The notes under the pieces: generated by a model | What the model saw: only the letters and a program-made list of their open reading frames with translations | What the model was told of the DNA's origin: nothing | Databases searched by the model: none | Program-made: the position numbers and the translations under genes | Shown: piece after piece, positions 14,637-21,652 of the stretch | How the letters are laid out: every line of letters starts with the position of its first letter | How positions within the stretch are numbered: position 1 is the first letter of the stretch | Origin: an uncultured Coriobacteriales bacterium | GTDB taxonomy: Bacteria > Actinomycetota > Coriobacteriia > Coriobacteriales > QAMH01 | NCBI GenBank assembly: GCA_934646835.1 | Contig: CAKUES010000014.1 | Location: 1-48,237 of the forward strand | Length of the DNA: 48,237 nt | Direction of reading: 5' to 3'

Positions 14637-16169
14637 CTATTCTGCTGCCGCCTGCTGCGGCTTGGCGCCGCCGACGAACTTGTCGGTCACCTCGCCGCGC
14701 TCGATGCGCTTGAGGCGCCTGAGTTCCCACAGCAAAAAGCCGCTGCTCGTGAAGATCGCGAGGAAGTCGGCGATGGGCCAGGACATGAACAGCGCGTTGA
14801 GGCCGTCCATGCCGGGAAAGACCATCGGGCCCACGATCGGCGTAAGGAACATCGCCGGGATCAGGAAGAGGATCTGGCGTGTTAGTGACAGGACACTCGA
14901 CTTGAACGGCTGGCCGGTCGCCTGGAAGTAGTTGGATGTGATGACCTGCAGGCCGACGATCGGGACAAACAGCATCTGCACCTGCAGGGCGAAGACGGTG
15001 AGGTCCATGAGCTCGTTGCGCACGCCAAAGAGGCCGACGATCTGCACCGGCCACAGGCGCGTGATCAGCCACAGCAGCGTTCCGATGATGCAAGCATACA
15101 GGATTGCGAAGCCCACGGTCTTGCGCACGCGCGGGATAAGGCCAGCGCCGTAGTTGAAGCCAAGCAGGGGCTGCGCGGCGATCGAGACGCCGATAATCGG
15201 CATGATGGCGATGCCGGCGAGTCGGTTGACGACGCCGAGCGCGGCGAGGGCGTTTTCCGCGCCGAGCGGGCTCAGGGCACCGTACTTGACCAGCTGCATG
15301 TTGACAACGGTGGTCGAGATGCATGCGGCGATCTGCAGCAGGAAGCTCGCGAGGCCGAGGGTAAGGATATCTTTGACGACGGCGCCGTGCAGCTTCATGC
15401 AGCGGCGGCGCAGCTTGATCGGCACGTTGGGCGTCTTGACGAAGTACCACAGCACGGACACGAAGGAGAGCGCCTGGCCGCACAGCGTGGCGGCGGCGGA
15501 GCCGGGGATGCCAAAGCCGAGCACCATGACGAAGAGGTAGTTGAAGCAGATGCAGCCGACCGCGCCGACGACCATCGTCAACAGGGCGCGGTTGGGGGCG
15601 CCAGCGGTTCGGATGAAGTTGTTGACGCCCATGCCGATGATCTGGAAGATGACGCCCATCGAGATGATCCAGAGGTAGGTGCGCGTCCAGTCGTGGATGG
15701 CGTCGGTCGCGGTCGCGCTCGAGATCGTCAGCAGCGCCTCCATGCACGGCGGGATGTTGACGATGATGGCGATGGCGACGGAGAGGATGATGGCGAGGCT
15801 GACGGTGTTGCCGAGGGCGGTCTCGGCGGCGTCGCGACGGCCTTGGCCGAGTCTAAGCGCGGCGAGCGCGTTGCCGCCGTTGCCGACCAGCATGGCAAAG
15901 GCCATGAAGACGATGGCGACGGGGAAGGCGGCGGTGGTGACGGCGAGGCCGACTTCGCCGACGGCCTGGCCGAGGAAGGCCGCGGAGATGACGTTGTAGG
16001 CGCCGTTGATCAGCATGCCCGCGATGGACGGGATGGCAAACTCGAGCAGGAGCTTGGGCACGGACGCGCTGCCCATGCGCATGGTGCGCTCGTTGCCGTG
16101 GTTGGCGACTTCCTTCTCGGTGTAGATATTGTCTTCGCCCTCGATAGACGCGACCTCTTCTTCTAGCAT
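14637..16169 (-). CDS. MATE-family multidrug/cation exporter
   Basis: 510-aa, 12-helix membrane protein of the multidrug and toxic compound extrusion family (Na+ or H+ antiport). Recognisable family blocks: SVPKLLLEFAIPSIAGMLIN near the N-terminus, LRLGQGRRDAAETALGNTV, NFIRTAGAPNRALLTMVVGA, and the second-half counterparts NRLAGIAIMPIIGVSIAAQP and NYFQATGQPFKSSVLSLTRQ. The start at ATG 16169 has GAGG 5 nt before it; the 49 extra residues of the longer frame lack hydrophobic or family features. Closest in style to the MepA-like branch. Substrate unknown. Stands alone. Confidence 0.93.
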   Translation of the reverse strand: MLEEEVASIEGEDNIYTEKEVANHGNERTMRMGSASVPKLLLEFAIPSIAGMLINGAYNVISAAFLGQAVGEVGLAVTTAAFPVAIVFMAFAMLVGNGGNALAALRLGQGRRDAAETALGNTVSLAIILSVAIAIIVNIPPCMEALLTISSATATDAIHDWTRTYLWIISMGVIFQIIGMGVNNFIRTAGAPNRALLTMVVGAVGCICFNYLFVMVLGFGIPGSAAATLCGQALSFVSVLWYFVKTPNVPIKLRRRCMKLHGAVVKDILTLGLASFLLQIAACISTTVVNMQLVKYGALSPLGAENALAALGVVNRLAGIAIMPIIGVSIAAQPLLGFNYGAGLIPRVRKTVGFAILYACIIGTLLWLITRLWPVQIVGLFGVRNELMDLTVFALQVQMLFVPIVGLQVITSNYFQATGQPFKSSVLSLTRQILFLIPAMFLTPIVGPMVFPGMDGLNALFMSWPIADFLAIFTSSGFLLWELRRLKRIERGEVTDKFVGGAKPQQAAAE

Positions 16170-16469
16170 GGAAACCTCATAACTATTATCGGAAAACTCT
16201 CTAATTCTGATGGTCTGATTGGCCCTGCACAAGGGGATGAGGGTACTTGTTATCAATCCGATAGATAAGCGGCGGGGATTATCGGCAGGGGTGATGGCGA
16301 GGACAGCGGCGGGCATGTGGTGTGTGGCAGCGTGTTGGCGCCCACGTCGTGTGCCATGCCGACGATTGCGGTCTCATACCAGAGGGGCTATTTGGGGCAA
16401 ATCAGCAGGCGGGAGGGATGTTGGACGGGGCGGGCTCGGTTAGATTGAAGTCGTTGTTGGAACCCCCCT
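16170..16469. other. Intergenic, no gene seen
   Basis: Upstream region of the MATE gene and of candidate RNA 1. AT-richer near 16180-16220. I see no open frame with a ribosome site and no repeat family member. Confidence 0.5.
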
Positions 16470-16602
16470 CTGACAGCGCCGCCGCACGACCTCTCCCAAC
16501 TGCGGCAATGAAATGCCGATAAAGCCACCTTTCCTTTCCTCGGTTTTTCGGCGCAGATAAAAGCCGCCTCGGTCCTCTCTCTTCAACCCGGGGCGGCTTT
16601 TT
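16470..16602 (+). ncRNA. Candidate small RNA 1 (CU-rich, with terminator)
   Basis: Hairpin GCCGCA/TGCGGC (16481-16506), then GAAATGCC, AAGCC, the pyrimidine box CCTTTCCTTTCCTCGG, GGCGCA, and a terminator AAAAGCCGCC/GGCGGCTTTT with loop CTCTCTCTTCA and a T run. The same order of parts occurs in candidate RNA 2 with different stem sequences but the same loops. No clear promoter was found, so the 5' end is approximate. Confidence 0.55.
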
Positions 16603-16616
16603 GTTGTCTGGTGGCG

Positions 16617-16720
16617 GTGACACACATTGTGCCAGTGACATTGTGTGTCACGCCATCGAGTCGCGGGCTAACGTGAGTCTTCTGCGTGATACACAATGTC
16701 ACTGGCACAATGTGTGTCAC
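16617..16720. repeat. 104-nt nested palindrome, family D (copy D2)
   Basis: Arms 16617-16651 and 16686-16720. Same length and layout as copy D1 and a similar loop (CATCGAGTCGCGGGCTAACG versus CGTCGAGTCGCAGGTTAACG). It follows the T run of candidate RNA 1 by about 14 nt. Confidence 0.9.
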
Positions 16721-16832
16721 GTCAATGCCGCCACGCGGTCTCTCGCGACATTTCAGTATCCGCAGCAAACAGAACCGTTTCGAATCGCCTGCAAACGGAA
16801 AAATCCCGTCTGAGCGGCAAACCAAAACATCC

Positions 16833-16861
16833 TTAACCTATTGGCCTGCCGTTCATATAAT
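16833..16861 (+). promoter_or_regulatory. Sigma-70-type promoter of candidate small RNA 2
   Basis: TTAACC, 17-nt spacer, perfect TATAAT at 16856-16861; predicted transcript start near 16868, exactly at the first hairpin of the RNA. The -35 is embedded in ACATCCTTAA, which also occurs at the promoter at 17113. Confidence 0.65.
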
Positions 16862-16867
16862 CAGCTC

Positions 16868-16998
16868 AGCCGCCCACCTCTTCTGGCGGCGATCATAAAT
16901 GCCCGAGCCATCTTTCCCCTTTCCTTTCCTCGGTTTTCGGCGCATCGAAACGGTTGCCCCGGCGCTCTCTCTTCACGCCGGGGCGCCCCTCTTTTTTT
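16868..16998 (+). ncRNA. Candidate small RNA 2 (CU-rich, with promoter and terminator)
   Basis: Begins at the predicted start of the TATAAT promoter. Hairpin GCCGCC/GGCGGC, then AAATGCC, AGCC, pyrimidine box CCCTTTCCTTTCCTCGG, GGCGCA, and terminator GCCCCGGCG/CGCCGGGGC with loop CTCTCTCTTCA followed by seven T. No open frame with a ribosome site lies inside. The pyrimidine box is complementary to Shine-Dalgarno-like purine runs, suggesting an antisense regulator of translation (inference). Confidence 0.65.
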
Positions 16999-17112
16999 GA
17001 TGTTCATTCGAGTTGTACCACGGCTCACGCACTCTGCCCCCTCGCTCCGCTATGCTCCGTATTCGCTCCCCGCGGGCTGTTGTTCCCAAACTCCGTGCAA
17101 ACGGAAACATCC

Positions 17113-17141
17113 TTAAGCGACAGCCCCATCGTTTCTATAAT
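17113..17141 (+). promoter_or_regulatory. Sigma-70-type promoter of the first 77-residue gene
   Basis: TTAAGC, 17-nt spacer, perfect TATAAT at 17136-17141, predicted start near 17148, about 43 nt before the start codon. Preceded by AAACGGAAACATCC, shared with the promoter of candidate RNA 2. Confidence 0.65.
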
Positions 17142-17190
17142 TTGGTGCAAGGTGTGACAACTGCAAACATCGTTTCAAGGGAGGGTGAAA

Positions 17191-17424
17191 ATGGATCGTG
17201 TAGAGTTCATGGCTTTGGAGTCCGTGAAGAAGGCGGAGGTCCTCAACGCGCTCATCGACGAGGGCAAGTCCCAGAAAGAGGCTATGGGCGCCGTCGGCGT
17301 GACGATCAAGGATCTCATGAAGACGCAGGTTTTCTTCAGCAAGACAGAGGGTCGTTTTAACGCGAATGCAGTTGGCGGTTTTTCCAACTTCCATACCGAT
17401 TCCACCGGAGAGGCCGCAAAGTAG
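17191..17424 (+). CDS. Small conserved protein, HTH-like, tandem copy 1
   Basis: 77 aa: MDRVEFMALESVKKAEVLNA to the C-terminus TDSTGEAAK. Highly charged helical N-terminal half containing a possible helix-turn-helix (SQKEAMGAVGVTIKDLMKT); the C-terminal half is Asn/Gly/Phe rich (NANAVGGFSNFH). I do not recognise the family. About 90% identical to the next gene, 268 nt downstream. Start ATG 17191 follows GGGAGG at 5-6 nt. The ribosome site lies in the loop of a TTTCA/TGAAA hairpin. It has its own promoter and terminator, so the two copies are independent units. Confidence 0.8.
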   Translation: MDRVEFMALESVKKAEVLNALIDEGKSQKEAMGAVGVTIKDLMKTQVFFSKTEGRFNANAVGGFSNFHTDSTGEAAK

Positions 17425-17461
17425 CCTTGCTGCTGGGAGAGAGCCAGCAAGCGCCGCTTGG

Positions 17462-17498
17462 CAAGGGAGGTTCGGGCGGTTTGCCCGGCCCTTTCTTG
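17462..17498 (+). terminator. Terminator of first 77-residue gene
   Basis: AAGGG and CGGGC pair with GCCCG and CCCTT around GGTTT, followed by TCTT. About 40 nt past the stop codon. Confidence 0.75.
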
Positions 17499-17610
17499 TA
17501 TTTAGGGGTGCGCTGCCGATTATCGGCGTGATGGAGGAGCGGCGATAGTCGGCGCACGCCTGAGGCGGGCGCTGCACGGGCCGGGGTTTCCCGGCGGTTC
17601 GATTAGTGGT

Positions 17611-17676
17611 TGCCGATTTCGATCGGCTTGACCTGCCCAAGATCTGGGCAGGGTGCGATTTTTTGCAAATGTTGTT
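17611..17676 (+). promoter_or_regulatory. Structured leader of second 77-residue gene
   Basis: Two hairpins in series, GCCGAT/ATCGGC and CCTGCCCA/TGGGCAGG, the second followed 6 nt later by TTTTTT. The arrangement resembles an attenuator in front of the gene; no clear promoter motif was found for this copy. Confidence 0.4.
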
Positions 17677-17692
17677 TCAGGGGAGGCTGAAA

Positions 17693-17926
17693 ATGGATCG
17701 TGTAGAGTTCATGGCGCTGGAGTCCGCGAAGAAGGCGGAGATTCTCAACGCGCTCATCGACGAGGGTAAGAGCCAGAAGGAAGCGATGGACGCTGTGGGC
17801 GTGACCATCAAGGATCTCATGAAGACGCAGGTCTTCTTCAGCAAGACCGACGGCCACTTCAACGCGAACGCGGTGGGCGGCTACTCCAACTTCCATGCCG
17901 ATTCCACGGGAGAGGCCGCAAAGTAG
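17693..17926 (+). CDS. Small conserved protein, HTH-like, tandem copy 2
   Basis: 77 aa, differing from copy 1 at a handful of positions (for example ESAKKAEILNA, EAMDAVGV, KTDGHFNANAVGGYSNFHAD). Same start context: GGGGAGG in the loop of a TTTCA/TGAAA stem, ATG 6 nt after. Conservation of the protein and of this start hairpin, with silent changes between copies, argues that both are expressed genes. Function unknown; DNA binding is a guess from the helix-turn-helix-like middle. Confidence 0.8.
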   Translation: MDRVEFMALESAKKAEILNALIDEGKSQKEAMDAVGVTIKDLMKTQVFFSKTDGHFNANAVGGYSNFHADSTGEAAK

Positions 17927-17989
17927 CGCTGGCGTTGCGGCCGTCGGCGGAGAGTCGGCGGATGGAGCCGGCGACAAACATAGCCTGGC

Positions 17990-18025
17990 GAGAGAGGGTC
18001 GGACGCGCCGTCCGGCCCTCTCTTT
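17990..18025 (+). terminator. Terminator of second 77-residue gene
   Basis: GAGAGAGGG and GGAC pair with GTCC and CCCTCTCTTT around GCGCC. Same architecture as the terminator of copy 1 with different bases. Confidence 0.8.
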
Positions 18026-18041
18026 GTGCCGCAACCACCCC

Positions 18042-18068
18042 CCGTAGGGGAGGGGCCCTGTCCCTCCC
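18042..18068 (+). repeat. Dispersed palindrome, core type B (copy B4)
   Basis: CCCGTAGG edge and B core with GGGGCCCTG in the loop region. A second near-copy of this element plus its downstream flank (GCGACGTGCGGCTCA) occurs at 18372. Confidence 0.8.
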
Positions 18069-18126
18069 GAGGCGACGTGCGGCTCAGTGCGTGTCGTCGC
18101 GTCAGCGCCGTTGGGTCCCGGTGCCC

Positions 18127-18153
18127 GTGTAGGCGCCAGACGTAGTCGGCGCC
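18127..18153 (+). repeat. Dispersed palindrome, core type A (copy A5)
   Basis: GTGTAGG edge and A core with one loop-side change (GTAGTC for GAAGTC). Preceded by leader CGCGTCAGCGCCGTTGGGTC. Confidence 0.8.
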
Positions 18154-18203
18154 ATGGGTTGCAACGAGGCGCGGTCCATCGAAGAAGCTCGAGATTAAAA
18201 ATT

Positions 18204-18330
18204 GCACGAAGTGTTAAGGGTTAGCCGGATGCATCGAGTAGCCAAGAATCGGCAACGCTGTGACCTGCTGTTTTGCAAGTGCCAATTGTCGTCTACTCCG
18301 CATCTCGCCCCAACCCTTAACACTTCGCGT
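18204..18330. repeat. Long-stem element, family E (copy E4)
   Basis: Arms about 18204-18222 and 18312-18330 (GCACGAAGTGTTAAGGGTT and its near complement). The loop holds GAGTAGCC, CTGTGACCTGCTGTTTTGCA and CTACTC, matching the loop of E1. Confidence 0.75.
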
Positions 18331-18371
18331 ACTTTTTGTTTTATCGCGTCGGGGCTTGGTCGTCGCGCTCC

Positions 18372-18398
18372 CCGTAGGGGAGGGACCCTGTCCCTCCC
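18372..18398 (+). repeat. Dispersed palindrome, core type B (copy B5)
   Basis: Standard B core; followed by GCGACGTGCGGCTCA and a GCGTCAGCGCC leader that ends without a core, immediately before the terminator of the LRR gene. Confidence 0.85.
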
Positions 18399-18467
18399 GA
18401 AGCGACGTGCGGCTCATTGTGCTTTGTCGCGTCAGCGCCGTTGGGTCCCCAACCCCACCCGCAACAA

Positions 18468-18497
18468 AAGGGGCGCCCGCAATCGCAGGCGCCCCTC
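18468..18497 (-). terminator. Terminator of the LRR surface-protein gene
   Basis: On the minus strand AGGGGCGCC and GGGCGCCCCT pair, followed by TTTT. The same hairpin follows the silent LRR copy at 42458-42488. Confidence 0.85.
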
Positions 18498-18526
18498 GTC
18501 TTGCAACGCGCAGCAAGCAGAGCTCG

Positions 18527-21500
18527 CTACTTAACGCTGACCTTCTTGCCGCAGTTCTTCGCGGTGAAGATCTTCTTGTAAGCCGCGACGTACTTGGCCT
18601 TGGTCTTCTTGGAGCCGGCGACCTTGACGCTCACGGTCTTGACGGCAGAGCCCTTGAGGCTGCTCTTGACGCCGCTCTTGGTGAGCTTCTTGGTCTTGAG
18701 CTCCAGCGTCTTGAGCTTTTTGTTGCCGGACAGCGCGGACTTGCCGATGGTCTTGAGGCCGGTGCCGGTCTTGAGGCTCTTGAGCTTGGCGGTGCCGCTA
18801 AATGCGCCGCCGCCGATGGTCGTGGCCTTGGAGGCGTTGACCGTCGTGATGGACTTGCAGCCCTTGAAGGCGTTGGCGCCGATCGTGGTCACCTTGGAGA
18901 TGTCGACGGTGGTCGGAGTAGCAGTGCCTGCGGCGTCGAGCGCCTTGATGCCGGCGGCGGGGGCGATGCCCTTCAGGGCGGAGCAGCCGCTAAACGCGCC
19001 TGCGGGGATGCTCTTGAAGTTGGCGGGCAGCGTGACGCCGGTCAGCTTCTTGCAGTCCTTGAAGGCGTCCTTGCCCAGGCTGCTGAGGCTGCTGGGCAGG
19101 CTGACGCTGGTGAGCTGGGTGCCCTCGAAGGCGCGGTTGCCGATCTTGGTCACCATCGCGGGGAGCACGGCGTTGGTGATGGCGGTGCCGTTGAAGGTGT
19201 CCGCCGGGATCTCCGTGATCTTGGAGGGCAGCTTGACAGCTGCCAGCGAGCTGCAGCCCTTGAACAGGCCGCTGGGCAGCTCTTCAACGGTGTCGGGCAG
19301 TGATACCTCGGTGAGGGCGGTCTTGTCTGCGAACACCTTGGGATCAACCTTCGTCACCGCATACTCGACGTTGTTGATGGTAACGGTCTCCGGCACCTCG
19401 ATCTTGGTTGCGCTTGCAGGTGCAGTGACGCTGTCGAGCGACACGCTGCCAGCGACGTTGACGCCACTGGGCGTTGTGGTGGGCTTGATTTCCGTTACGG
19501 TTGCAGTGGCAGTGGTGCCAGTGCCCGCAGCGCCGGAAACGGTCTGCTCGCTCTTCAGCTTCTCGAGAGTCCTGGTCACAGTGGAAGTGCAGCCTTCGTG
19601 CGTGCACTTAGCTGTGGCTGTGCCCGTCTTGTCTGCGGTGGGCTGGACGGTCACGGTGTAGGGACCGTAGGCATGGCCGAGCGCAGGCTCGTCCTGGACG
19701 GTCTTGCTAGAGCTGGCGGTCGCGCCCGTTGAGCTCGTTGCCGCTGCTGTGTAGGTGTTGATGCCCTTGACCGTGCAAGTCGGCTTGGTGGTCAGCTTCT
19801 TGGAGATGCTGGCAGTGACAGTCTCGCTCTTGCCGCAGCCGTTGTCGCAGGTGAATGTTGCTGTAGCCGCGCTTACACCGCCGCTTGTCCAGTTGATGGA
19901 ACCGAACTTGAAGCTGTGGCCCTTAGCTGCGATGGATTCAGTTTTCGTTGCAGCGCAGACAGTGCAGTGGCTGGTCTTCACGCCGCTTGCTGTGCAGGTG
20001 GGAGCGGTGGTTACTGTGCCAGCGTCGTACTTGTGAGCTGCAAGGGGCAGCGTGGGGATTTCCTGAATCTCATGCTTGCCTTCGGCGTCAGAGAACCACT
20101 TGTCGCACTCTGTGCACTCCCAGTATTCCCCCTTGCCCTTGACGGTGCAAGTGGATTCAACCTTGTCATGCTTGACGAGATTGACATGGCCGTTCTCGCA
20201 GGGGTCACCCACTACAATTTCCTCGGAGCAGCTGTTGATGTAGTCGCTTCCGTTCTTTGCGGTAGCTGCGAATTGATAGGTGCCAGGGCCGCTGATTTTA
20301 TCCACCGACTCGAATTTGCCTTCTTTGCTATTCCATTTCTCCATGGTGAGGGTATACGAGTCGCTTGCCAACGCTTCCTCAGTGCCACTGACGGTCCTGA
20401 CTACCTCTGGGTTGATGCTGTCAAGCCCGGCGCCGTTGGTGCATTTACTCTCGTCGACTTTGACGTAATAGTTCTCCAAATCGAGATGGTTGAGAACGCG
20501 CACCCATGCGTAGACAGAGGAGTCAGTGTAGTTGTTTTTGCCGTTGAGTACGCGATAGTACTCGCCAGGCGCAATCTGGTCGCACTCTTTGCCGTCTTCG
20601 TTGAACCACTTGCCCGAGTCCTCGAAGTCAGCGCCCTGTTTAAGTGTCAGGGCGCTGTCGAAGTCTGCCGTGACTTTGTAGTTAAAGGTGCTCGGGATAT
20701 TCTTGTCATCCCACAGCTGGATTCCCTCAACGTCGAAGGCGCCGAGGTTGTTGGTTTTTTGGACGGTTGCCCTAACTGCAACAGTGCCGCTGCTGGCATA
20801 CGAGCCGAGGCCCTTTGCGGCAAGGTAGTATTGTCCCTCTGCAGAGGGCTTGGAAATCTTGTTCTTCAGTTCTTTGTCGGAGTACCAACCGAGCAGCTCA
20901 TAGTCAGTGCCTTTAACCAGCTCAACCTCAGTGGGTGTGTCGCAGCCGAGCGTGATGTCAGAAAGCTCGGGAACGTGACCAGCGTAAAGAGGGTTGTTGA
21001 CATACAGGTTGTAGTCTTTGAGGCTGAGACCTTCGATGACCTTAATGGGTTCGTATAGCTCGCCGTTGTAGTTGCCCGCGCTCGTGAACTTGACATAGTA
21101 CGTGCCGGCGGTCTTAGGCGCGCTACTCAGCTCCTTGTATTCCGTTGGCTCTCCATTTTCGTCCCACTTGGTGGCTTCCCACCAATGGTCTTTGTCCTGG
21201 GTGTAGTCAGTGTCTTCTTTGAGGGTTGTCTCGCCGTTTCGGAGTCCGGAGGCGGAGGGGACCTTCAAATCGTTTACAAACCAGACGCTATCCGGCAAGC
21301 CTTTTGCCCGGAAGCCGTTGATATTCATGTCGTTAATAACATTAACCTCAGCATAGAGACAGTTGGTTTCGTCATCCTGTGCGCTGTTGTCCGTGCTGAC
21401 GATTTTCACGTAGAGCTGATCATAATTTGCGATTTCAGCAGCGCTCAATTCGGTATAACTGTTTCCGGTGTCACCGCGCTTATGCCACTTGCCATCAAGC

Positions 21501-21637
21501 TTGTATCTGTTTTTGTCGAGCAAAATTTGGGTAAGCCCGCTATTGCCATTTGGAATGTTGCTCCAACGGTACACTTCGATGTCGCTCTTGATCTCGTTAA
21601 TGTCAAAATTTTCAGCCATGAGCTCGCTGATTTTCAA
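18527..21637 (-). CDS. BspA-like LRR surface protein, part downstream of an in-frame TGA
   Basis: C-terminal two thirds of a surface protein whose N-terminal part is encoded at 21653-23176 in the same frame; only the TGA at 21653-21655 and five codons separate the parts. The 1036-codon frame would have to begin at TTG 21637, has no signal peptide and no ribosome site, so it is probably translated only by readthrough or not at all. It holds several about 90-residue repeats ending in D..L..Y-type strands (LKDYNLYVNN, LENYYVKVDE), a cysteine-paired region (CTECDKWF, CTVCAATKTE), five or more LRR_5 repeats (LPSKITEIPADTFNGTA, LPSSLSSLGKDAFKDC) and a basic C-terminal module (GSKKTKAKYVAAYKKIF). 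The last 740 bp are nearly identical to the copy at 42518. Confidence 0.8.
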   Translation of the reverse strand: MKISELMAENFDINEIKSDIEVYRWSNIPNGNSGLTQILLDKNRYKLDGKWHKRGDTGNSYTELSAAEIANYDQLYVKIVSTDNSAQDDETNCLYAEVNVINDMNINGFRAKGLPDSVWFVNDLKVPSASGLRNGETTLKEDTDYTQDKDHWWEATKWDENGEPTEYKELSSAPKTAGTYYVKFTSAGNYNGELYEPIKVIEGLSLKDYNLYVNNPLYAGHVPELSDITLGCDTPTEVELVKGTDYELLGWYSDKELKNKISKPSAEGQYYLAAKGLGSYASSGTVAVRATVQKTNNLGAFDVEGIQLWDDKNIPSTFNYKVTADFDSALTLKQGADFEDSGKWFNEDGKECDQIAPGEYYRVLNGKNNYTDSSVYAWVRVLNHLDLENYYVKVDESKCTNGAGLDSINPEVVRTVSGTEEALASDSYTLTMEKWNSKEGKFESVDKISGPGTYQFAATAKNGSDYINSCSEEIVVGDPCENGHVNLVKHDKVESTCTVKGKGEYWECTECDKWFSDAEGKHEIQEIPTLPLAAHKYDAGTVTTAPTCTASGVKTSHCTVCAATKTESIAAKGHSFKFGSINWTSGGVSAATATFTCDNGCGKSETVTASISKKLTTKPTCTVKGINTYTAAATSSTGATASSSKTVQDEPALGHAYGPYTVTVQPTADKTGTATAKCTHEGCTSTVTRTLEKLKSEQTVSGAAGTGTTATATVTEIKPTTTPSGVNVAGSVSLDSVTAPASATKIEVPETVTINNVEYAVTKVDPKVFADKTALTEVSLPDTVEELPSGLFKGCSSLAAVKLPSKITEIPADTFNGTAITNAVLPAMVTKIGNRAFEGTQLTSVSLPSSLSSLGKDAFKDCKKLTGVTLPANFKSIPAGAFSGCSALKGIAPAAGIKALDAAGTATPTTVDISKVTTIGANAFKGCKSITTVNASKATTIGGGAFSGTAKLKSLKTGTGLKTIGKSALSGNKKLKTLELKTKKLTKSGVKSSLKGSAVKTVSVKVAGSKKTKAKYVAAYKKIFTAKNCGKKVSVK

Positions 21638-21652
21638 CTGCTGGTTTCCGTT

